In this document: positions 54,701 to 61,310 of the stretch, piece after piece
How the letters are laid out: every line of letters begins with the position of its first letter
Position numbering within the stretch: position 1 is the stretch's first letter
From: Halovivax gelatinilyticus
Lineage (GTDB): Archaea > Halobacteriota > Halobacteria > Halobacteriales > Natrialbaceae
DNA: 64,000 bases
Assembly (NCBI RefSeq): GCF_024300625.1
Contig: NZ_CP101322.1
Span: forward strand, 3,636,631 to 3,700,630
Direction of reading: 5' to 3'
Notes under the pieces: generated by a model
Seen by the model: only the letters and a program-made list of their open reading frames with translations
Told to the model about the DNA's origin: nothing
The model's database searches: none
Translations under genes and position numbers: made by a program

Positions 54701-56462
54701 CGACGTGAGGTTCGTGACACGTCCCTTTGCGGCAGAATTGGATTTCAGGAATGGGTGCGGCTTCGCACTCCCGACACCGATTATCTCGCGAGAGCGCGCC
54801 GCATTTCCTGCACCAGTGGACGCGATGCGGTGGCTTGAGGAACACGTGGTACTTTTCGGTGACGATGCCGGCGAGCCGACCGAAGGCCATCACGGTCCCC
54901 AGCACGCCCTCTGGGTTCGATACGCCCTCACGTTTGGCCTCCTCCACCAGCGCATCGTACGACCGAAAACCGACTTCACCGGTGGTATCCCGATCGAACC
55001 ACTCGGTGAACGCGGCCACCTCCGGAACCTCCTGGAGGACAAAGTCGTACCAGCCGCTCGCGAAGCCACCGGACTCAATAGCCGCTTCCACCAGGGCGTC
55101 GCGGCACTCTTCCGATCGAAGAAGTTCGTCCGTACCTGATGCCGCCCCCGATTCGAGGAGTGTGGCCGCTGTGTCGTCTATCGGCTCGAACACCCACTCG
55201 GGGGCGGTCGACGCCGGTTCGATACGCCCTCGTTCCAGGAGACTGATCTCACGAAGTGTCGCGATCGCGTTTTCGAGGCCGTGCTCTAAGACGACCGCTT
55301 CGGGATCTGTCGTATTTAACCGTCCAACAGCCAATGCGTGGACGAGGTCGTCCAGTCCGCTGGCTGCGAGTCGATCGAAATGGGGCGTTCCTCTGATCGA
55401 GAACTGCCGTCCGGTGAATTCGACGCGGTTAATCGTCTCCTTCTCGCTTCCGGTGAGCGAGGCGGCGAGTTCGGCGGGATTGTCGACTGTCGCGGACACC
55501 ATCGTAACCTGAGGATCGTTGTCGGCGTAAAACGACTTCAACCGACGAGAGAGAAGAGAGATTGCCGCTCCCTGGATACCGCTCCAGACATGGGCCTCGT
55601 CGAAGACGATGTGTTCAAGCGGCTGGTCACCGGGTTGATCGCCCAGAATTTCCCTCGTTTCTGTTTTGTCGTTGACGAACATGTAGTCGAGCGCCTCAGG
55701 ATTGGTGAGCAGGATGTCGACACCTTGTCTGATGTTTTCCCTTGTCACCTTGATCCACGAGTAGGTGTTATCGTTCGTCCCGACGGCGGAGTCGCTCAGG
55801 ATTCGAAGTTTCTCGTTGGGGTCACGTGGATCGATTAAACCCCGTACGTAGGTCCCCTCTTCGATTTCCCAATCGCGGGTTCCGACGCGAGCGGGAGTGT
55901 CGGAGTCCCAGATTCCGATGGTGATGCGGTTTTCAGGCGATCGGTTCCGATTAATCTGGTCGAGGTACGTGATAAACCGGTTGAACTGGTCCGAACCCAA
56001 CGTTTTCATCGGATAGAGGATTGCCGCTTTCAGACCGGGTTCGTCACTCGATAGACACGAGTTGAGAATAGGGAGGAAGAATGCCTCGGTCTTACCGGAT
56101 GCCGTTGGAACGGCGAGTACGTTGTCTCCGGGTTCGGTTTCGATTGCCTCGATTGTGCGGGCCTGGTGCTCGTACAGCTTACCGTCCGGATTACCACCAA
56201 ACAGCTCCTCAGCGATTGCGTCGACGATGGCATCGTCGTAGCCGAGCTCGCCCAGGAACGTGGCCGCTGACTCGTCGTGAAACGCCGGAGCGTCAACGAA
56301 TTCGACGAATGGACCCTTTCGCTCGATGGTGTGCTCGGAGACGAACGATTGGGGATCCCTGACCTCCTCGACTTCGTTGAGCTTGGTCATCGCGCGATTC
56401 CACCAGGTGATTTCCGCGGCACGGTCGATTGCCGCGTCGAGTCTTGCTTGTGGTGATTCCAT
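51726..56462 (-). CDS. giant DEAD/DEAH helicase with zinc clusters and a DUF1998-like C-terminus
   Basis: The protein has 1578 residues. Motif I is VPTASGKTEAFFLP (about 118-131), motif II FDEAHVWSG near 292, and motif III MVSATVD. Motif VI is YVQRSGRTGRTRG. Between the helicase halves is a zinc-rich insert (HWCRKCGALSRDNRCREC and DDCPGCGG). A second cluster (FCGDCYASF, FCQECGEAID) follows. Near the end CDNAECDRRFRSF with CPHCDSE, and CQRCVDYCDECLLLSR, are the Cys signatures of DUF1998. Such helicases translocate on DNA in DISARM, Druantia and related systems. It overlaps the next gene by 4 bases. Confidence 0.8.
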   Translation of the reverse strand: MESPQARLDAAIDRAAEITWWNRAMTKLNEVEEVRDPQSFVSEHTIERKGPFVEFVDAPAFHDESAATFLGELGYDDAIVDAIAEELFGGNPDGKLYEHQARTIEAIETEPGDNVLAVPTASGKTEAFFLPILNSCLSSDEPGLKAAILYPMKTLGSDQFNRFITYLDQINRNRSPENRITIGIWDSDTPARVGTRDWEIEEGTYVRGLIDPRDPNEKLRILSDSAVGTNDNTYSWIKVTRENIRQGVDILLTNPEALDYMFVNDKTETREILGDQPGDQPLEHIVFDEAHVWSGIQGAAISLLSRRLKSFYADNDPQVTMVSATVDNPAELAASLTGSEKETINRVEFTGRQFSIRGTPHFDRLAASGLDDLVHALAVGRLNTTDPEAVVLEHGLENAIATLREISLLERGRIEPASTAPEWVFEPIDDTAATLLESGAASGTDELLRSEECRDALVEAAIESGGFASGWYDFVLQEVPEVAAFTEWFDRDTTGEVGFRSYDALVEEAKREGVSNPEGVLGTVMAFGRLAGIVTEKYHVFLKPPHRVHWCRKCGALSRDNRCRECEAAPIPEIQFCRKGTCHEPHVAVEEETGEEQFVPIRGGSGDDCPGCGGSPRLTDIGVPTSSLLSYMLSEVCRVSPSKKTLVFSDSHSAAESVGDEIIGTEYGLMAQTLYLQELIDAGGEANQFDLFRAVANTLREEYWEPLVQDNLDEDAEAYNFLVPLREDIETHAYLSNCTALFDSALVTADVVAEMDDPVEITVAHALYKRLVLDNASFQYSGVKIDGLTREKILDRLDGDLLVDRVRIDEILDDILGEFLETGIISISTHESLKRAVEKANLTEDEKRTKIGDYLQAAREDVEQREIVEGPADSGVVTRNVREDESSLVLLSEAAFCGDCYASFPTTDEGDAVEFCQECGEAIDTYQRFSETDDGKLVADPGYAEVDSGWEYAVDHWAHDVTEPIRNGAEAKFVSVGIHKGNISSAIRGAIEEGFRKDPPEINVVSSTPTMELGVDIGSLDTVAQVGVPPTLTNYVQRSGRTGRTRGSSSLVMTVVRGQHPVDGHYYANLDNYLGGFEPVRIPDPEDFDEVLAGHVVTEVFAYLARNPHEDNVFELTYRLSEPKLENLEKFVSGVEENLFILREFIQEEMDDVLREYVRGIFGDRGVQVYEQVFFEDGPLGLSRRVEQTFSRLRGMSSGATTNRDLTSNTSRLDQWLSKLGYLANYRSFGQNFPVKFSGDHDEISFEGSGRLYDMYPGEENDLGGMVSLHGTEYIVEDVRGTPQPLTEVAVCDNAECDRRFRSFDPDEVTCPHCDSELVVSDIHGVSSVECSLAKGGRRLYRTHAQMSTYVRPTDAERERLETSIFGIDCSVEYGQFELTDFVYAFERGHSASPSTEILRSQALIEKDEGETSKSGLSWRDRLEQAQEEMYRPVGQQHHTQGLRLEFDREEVSERYDAVTHPTASWPQLLTSLEQALDRAIPVVVKCDRSDYRVKASVSEDAVEVSIVDGRQGGNGIGWHVYENLDEVADHVVDVADCQRCVDYCDECLLLSRTPSHYLENELLDHRTLSAIVDEGGS

Positions 56463-56537
56463 TTTTGTTGATTCGGGTGTGTCGTCTGGTTCGTTAGGTC
56501 GTTAGGTTGGTCAGTTCGGTCGTGCTATTGGTGCGTA

Positions 56538-59500
56538 TTAATCCCGAAATCCTGTATACACCTCCACGGTGACCTCTTCACCGGGGTCGAGTTCCCCAAT
56601 TTGTGACTTGGTCAGGGTCGCTGTGGGCGGATTGGGTCTGTCGGCGACACCGAGACGCCTGTACAGTTGCTTCCACGCTTTCTGATCTTCGTATTCGTCA
56701 ACGTCTGGAGCGACGGCGCGGAAGATCGACTTCGACGCGACGATGAACAGCTTCCGTTTCATTCGGCTCGCGCCGACGTTGAACCGGTTCGCATCCAATA
56801 GAAACTCCGCGAGACCGTTTACATATCCTTGATTTCCTGCGGTCATCGCGAGAACCATTACGTCTTTTTCGTCCCCCTGGTATCGCTCCACGGTGTCCAC
56901 CGGAACGCCGATTTCCTGATCGGAGATGCGCCGTCGCATGAGTCGGAATGGAACGACGACGCCGGCGGAACACTGCCTTTCCCCCGGATCGGCCGCTACA
57001 ACGGGCAATGTCGAAAGCAACTTCTTGGCAAGATAGGCCTCAACCGGGCTGTCTTTTGTGAAACGTTGATCGTCGTGGAGGAGCAGCGTCACTCTTGGTT
57101 CGGGGTCGAGTGCTTCCCGGAGCCACGCGGGCATCGCCGAGGTCCGGACATCCGGGATTCGTCTGGCCTCCGCGTGGGAAGTCAGCTCGATTCCGTCCCG
57201 GTAGTAGAACAGGTCGGTCTCGAACTCGGCCATCGCCGGTGGCAGTCGATATGTGATAGTTAGCCGCTCCATCGGAATCACTTGGTCCGGATCGTCCCAC
57301 TCGGGCGGTTTGCGTTCGACCGTTGCGAGGTCGCGGTTGGTCTCACCACGCAGGAATCGAATGAAGTCGAGCGCCGACACAGCCGGTGTGTGCTCCTCGA
57401 TGGTCGCACGATCTTCGGACTCCCAATCGTGTGAGTGGATGGGTTGCATCTGTCGATGATCGCCGACCAGCTGAATCTGGCTACCTTCTCGCAGAAACGC
57501 TCCGACTAGGAACAACAGCGGCAGATCCATCATGCTCGCCTCGTCGACGAGCGCATAGTCGAAGATTGCAGCCTCGCCGGACTTCAACAGATCGGAGACA
57601 TTCGAGTCGGCGCTGATCTGGCCGGCAACCGTGTTGACCATGTTCCGCAAGGTAACCGGCGTCGCAAACACCACGACCTTTTCGCACCCATCGGAGAGTG
57701 GTTCGGCTAGCAATTCTTCGAGTTCCTCGCTATCCTCGTAGTATTGGAGGTCGTGAACGTTATCCGGGAGATCGGTCAATCCTGCACTAGATGCGCGCAC
57801 CCGTATGAGCGTAACGTCCCTCCCTGCCCCCGAAGCCGCGAGTCGCATTGTCGCGTCGCCGACCGCTCTCGCCACTTCGTCGACCGCGGTATTAGAGTGG
57901 GCGCTGACAACTCCGATGAAAGGCTCGTCGTCCGGCGTCGTGGCTACTCGTGAGAGGATGGCTGGTGTAGATGCGTAGGCCGTCTTGCCAGTTCCTGGCG
58001 GCCCCTGGACGGTACCGACCGAGTGGTTGAGCTGCCGGACGAACTCCCGCTGAGCGCAGTTGGATTCGTACGGCATCGCCGCATCGAATTGCCTCAGGAA
58101 TCCTTCCACTGCATCCGGGTTTCGAAACGGCTCATCAAACTGGAGGGCAGTCGGATTTTCCTCCGCATAGACGTCGAGTAGTTCGTTGTGAAGAACGTTC
58201 TCATTCGCGTTATCGATCGCTTCACGAGCACGGTAAGCGGAGTAGTCATCAAGGGCCTCGTTCACGGCGAACGTCATTCCCTCGGCAATCAGCTGCCGTT
58301 CATCGTCGGGATCGCTCGTCCAACCGACGTGGTTCGTCATATTCGGCACCGCTCGTCGGTTACTGTCCGTCGGGAAGGAAATCTTCACCTGGCCCCGATC
58401 AGTATTGATATGGCCCAACCGACCGAGAACTCCATTTGCGTACTTCGTCGGGTCATCCGGTTTTTCGATGAGTCGGCCATCGTCGTCTTCTACTAGCGGC
58501 GTCAACACGACCCAGTTGCCGGACTCCCGACGGAGCGTCGTGGTCGCGGTCATCCCGGGCTGGCCGTCACCCAACCTTCGGAGGATTTCTCCTTCGACGG
58601 TGTTTTTCTTCTCGAAATTCTCCCTGTTTTCCGGCGGGTTCGTCACCTCGAACGGAATAGTTTGCCCAGCAGCTACCCGTTCAGCCAGCGGCTGCCTGTA
58701 CCGATACTCCAAGGCGCGTCGCTTTGAACCATGTTCGAGTTGTTGATACTCGACAAGTGTTCGCTGAAGGGCCGACTCCCCCAGGGAGTTTGCCGTCAAC
58801 GATTCCAGATTAATTGGTTCCTTGGTAACGCCGGCGTTCTTGTACCGAATACACCGCTCGATGTACTCGAAAGCGTTACAGATGGTGTGGATAAGATCTT
58901 CGATGTCTGAGAGGCAGACACGCGGTGAATCATCTCCCTCGTGGTGGCGATATCGCACAATTTCCGCGACTGCAGCCTCGTCGCTGGCCCAGTCCTCATC
59001 GAGTACGTCGAACTCTTCGGCCGCGTAGAGATACTCCAGCGGCATCGTATCGCGGTGACGTTCGATAACCGGATAGTGCCCATGGAATCGATCCGGCGGT
59101 ACAACGAGACCGTTATCGGAGTTCGGAAAAACCCTGTCCGCGAACTCCTCGATTGGAAGTGCTACCTCGAAGAACCCGAGATCGAACACGCGCTTCAGCG
59201 GCGTCTCTGTTTCGTCTCGGACGTCCTCCCAGCCAAAATCTCGCTCCTTCGAAATGTCGTAGAACTGTGCGACCGTCTGGAACAGCCCCAGCCCGGGATA
59301 TCGAAAGGCGTGTCGCGCACGGAACTCCTCGCGAAGGACGCTGACAATCTCTTGGTCGATATCTTGCCGGTACCCAAGCAGGGTACGAACCGCATCCGCG
59401 ACGGGGTCTCCTTCGTGGCGCCTCGTCGCATCGACAAGCCATTCGCGCTGTCGCTCGCTGTACGGGTACATGTGGAACAGTCCCTCTTCTGAACGGAGTC

Positions 59501-60962
59501 CTTCATTCGAGAGGTCGGGGCGAACTCTACCAATCGCCGCTTCCAACTTATCGATGAATTCAGCGAGCAGCTCTTTTTCAACTTCGTCTTTTGCGTCCGG
59601 GTCTCGCACAAGCGCGTCGGTGATCGCGAGAACGAACTCCCCGTCGCCGTCGTTCCGGCTGCAATCGACCTTCGCCCCGAGAATACACAGGCGGTTCCGG
59701 ACGTGGTCGTGTTGGATATACGGGTACACACGAACGATTGATTCGCGAGGGTACTCGAGAGAGAAACTGTCGGGTGGAGAGTCGTCCGGAAGATTCCGAC
59801 CGGATCCGATCAGGTACTCTTGCCACGGACCGACGCCCTCGGCGTTCGCCTGCCACCACCGTTCGAATTTCGGATCGATCTCACGGCGGAATCGGTGGGC
59901 GATCTGTACGCGCTCGTACAGGCGTGAGAGCTCGGTCGATGACTGGATTTCAGCGACGAGATCGGGGTTACTCGCTTCCGGGAGTGACCGTCTAATTGGA
60001 TGTCTGGCCCATCGGCCGGTGGGAAGATCATAGAGGTCGACGAGGTCGTTAATCCTCTCGATACCGAACTCTTGGAGACCTTCCTGCACGCCCTCGGAGA
60101 AACCGAGCAGGGACAAATCTCCAGTCGTCGCCGAGCGGGCGACACACTTGGCCTGTTTCGGGCAGCTATCACAGCGCTCATCGATGCGGTACCTCGGAGG
60201 TTGGGTGTCTCCGTTGCTTGCCGGTCGCCCGTTCTGGTCGAGAAGTACGCGATCAAGCGTACCACTTCGCTCTAACAACAGTCGAACGTCGTTTATCCGG
60301 CTTTCCAGCTCGAAATCTGCGAGTATATCGAAATTCAATCCTTCTGCTACCACCGGCCCGAAGCTGTTCCCTCGTGTTACGATACTCGCAGTCACCTCCA
60401 CGTTCCGATCACCGAGGAGCTTGCGGAGCAAAAGCGCGTACATCGCGGCTTGAATTTGATGGTGGGTTTTCGATTCCGTCGACGACTTCATCTCGAGGAC
60501 ACGCACCTCGACCCCGGATCTCCCATCGATAGTGGTTGGTGATACTAATAGACCATCAGCCTCACCGCGTACGGGCCACGCCTCTATCGACCCCTCGAAG
60601 GTTGGCTGATAGCCAACAATCGGCGAGTCCTGTACCCCAGCGAGAACGCTGTCAACGAGATCCCGAACGTGGTCACCCTGAGCTTCTCCGGCCCACATGG
60701 CATCGAAATGTAGGTCGTGATCTGCCGGTCCGACCACGAAACACTCCGTACCCTGTAGCAACCGTATCTGACCGATTTCGAATCGCACGCCAGTCTCGGC
60801 AAGCAGTGGACTTACCCGAACGTCGTCGATAGACTCCGGGATGCTCTCACCATATTCTTGGAAGAGGTACATTGGGCATTGCTTGAGACTGAAGTACTTC
60901 GCTATGATGCTGGGGTGAACTGACGGCCGGGGTTCGGAACTGCATTGCGGTGGTACGGTCAT
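56538..60962 (-). CDS. Cas4-like nuclease fused to an SF1 helicase
   Basis: The protein has 1474 residues. The N-terminus is a Cas4/RecB-type nuclease: RGEADGLLV with Asp 136, VRVLEMKSS with Glu 157 and Lys 159, and an Fe-S-type set of Cys 29, 264, 267 and 273 (CDSCPKQAKC). A short HhH-like segment follows (LGFSEGVQEGLQEFGIERIN). The C-terminal 500 residues are an Upf1-like helicase: VQGPPGTGKTAYA, YALVDEASMMDLP, LVGDHRQMQP, TITYRLPPAM, VERYQGDEKDVMVL and NVGASRMKRKLFI. It should unwind and cut DNA ends. It is the first gene of the minus-strand operon, starting 75 bases upstream of the DUF1998-type helicase. Confidence 0.82.
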   Translation of the reverse strand: MTVPPQCSSEPRPSVHPSIIAKYFSLKQCPMYLFQEYGESIPESIDDVRVSPLLAETGVRFEIGQIRLLQGTECFVVGPADHDLHFDAMWAGEAQGDHVRDLVDSVLAGVQDSPIVGYQPTFEGSIEAWPVRGEADGLLVSPTTIDGRSGVEVRVLEMKSSTESKTHHQIQAAMYALLLRKLLGDRNVEVTASIVTRGNSFGPVVAEGLNFDILADFELESRINDVRLLLERSGTLDRVLLDQNGRPASNGDTQPPRYRIDERCDSCPKQAKCVARSATTGDLSLLGFSEGVQEGLQEFGIERINDLVDLYDLPTGRWARHPIRRSLPEASNPDLVAEIQSSTELSRLYERVQIAHRFRREIDPKFERWWQANAEGVGPWQEYLIGSGRNLPDDSPPDSFSLEYPRESIVRVYPYIQHDHVRNRLCILGAKVDCSRNDGDGEFVLAITDALVRDPDAKDEVEKELLAEFIDKLEAAIGRVRPDLSNEGLRSEEGLFHMYPYSERQREWLVDATRRHEGDPVADAVRTLLGYRQDIDQEIVSVLREEFRARHAFRYPGLGLFQTVAQFYDISKERDFGWEDVRDETETPLKRVFDLGFFEVALPIEEFADRVFPNSDNGLVVPPDRFHGHYPVIERHRDTMPLEYLYAAEEFDVLDEDWASDEAAVAEIVRYRHHEGDDSPRVCLSDIEDLIHTICNAFEYIERCIRYKNAGVTKEPINLESLTANSLGESALQRTLVEYQQLEHGSKRRALEYRYRQPLAERVAAGQTIPFEVTNPPENRENFEKKNTVEGEILRRLGDGQPGMTATTTLRRESGNWVVLTPLVEDDDGRLIEKPDDPTKYANGVLGRLGHINTDRGQVKISFPTDSNRRAVPNMTNHVGWTSDPDDERQLIAEGMTFAVNEALDDYSAYRAREAIDNANENVLHNELLDVYAEENPTALQFDEPFRNPDAVEGFLRQFDAAMPYESNCAQREFVRQLNHSVGTVQGPPGTGKTAYASTPAILSRVATTPDDEPFIGVVSAHSNTAVDEVARAVGDATMRLAASGAGRDVTLIRVRASSAGLTDLPDNVHDLQYYEDSEELEELLAEPLSDGCEKVVVFATPVTLRNMVNTVAGQISADSNVSDLLKSGEAAIFDYALVDEASMMDLPLLFLVGAFLREGSQIQLVGDHRQMQPIHSHDWESEDRATIEEHTPAVSALDFIRFLRGETNRDLATVERKPPEWDDPDQVIPMERLTITYRLPPAMAEFETDLFYYRDGIELTSHAEARRIPDVRTSAMPAWLREALDPEPRVTLLLHDDQRFTKDSPVEAYLAKKLLSTLPVVAADPGERQCSAGVVVPFRLMRRRISDQEIGVPVDTVERYQGDEKDVMVLAMTAGNQGYVNGLAEFLLDANRFNVGASRMKRKLFIVASKSIFRAVAPDVDEYEDQKAWKQLYRRLGVADRPNPPTATLTKSQIGELDPGEEVTVEVYTGFRD

Positions 60963-61212
60963 AATCGTGGAAGATTTGTGCCAACTTGATTGCTTGACAC
61001 CAGTATCGACGAATCGGCGGCGTCAGCGCTTTGGAATGTTACACGTTATCTACACTACGACGAGCAACCAGATATTTTGGTAGCCTAGTGTTGATCTTCT
61101 TGATACCCCATATGGGCCTATCATCCTACTAACGTAACGGATACATTACTAATGTTTCGACCGGAGCGACACCAATTCACTATCACGGACCATGCCTGAG
61201 CGAATACATTAG

Positions 61213-61230
61213 TTTAAATTATTATATATT
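61213..61230 (+). promoter_or_regulatory. TATA-like region ahead of the plus-strand helicase
   Basis: TTTAAATTATTATATATT would direct a start about 61245-61252, giving a leader of about 60 bases rather than a leaderless message. Confidence 0.4.
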
Positions 61231-61251
61231 AGATTGGATGTTTTTATAGTC

Positions 61252-61275
61252 ATGGACGTTCCCCCGCAAGATTGA
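61252..61275 (+). CDS. 7-codon upstream open reading frame
   Basis: ATG at 61252 opens a peptide MDVPPQD that stops at 61273-61275. A second minimal frame (ATG GAG TAA at about 61294) follows before the helicase ATG. The position at the predicted transcript start makes leaderless translation of the short frame possible. It could tune helicase translation, or mean nothing. Confidence 0.25.
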   Translation: MDVPPQD

Positions 61276-61310
61276 ATTGAATTACGGGAGCAGATGGAGT
61301 AACGACTTGA

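Larger units (their letters stand above)
60963..61310. other. divergent promoter region of the two helicase arms
   Basis: A 348-base gap between genes reading outward. The plus side has an AT-rich block at 61213-61230 and short upstream frames. For the minus side I see no clear TATA box close to 60962. No repeat or tRNA is present. Confidence 0.45.
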
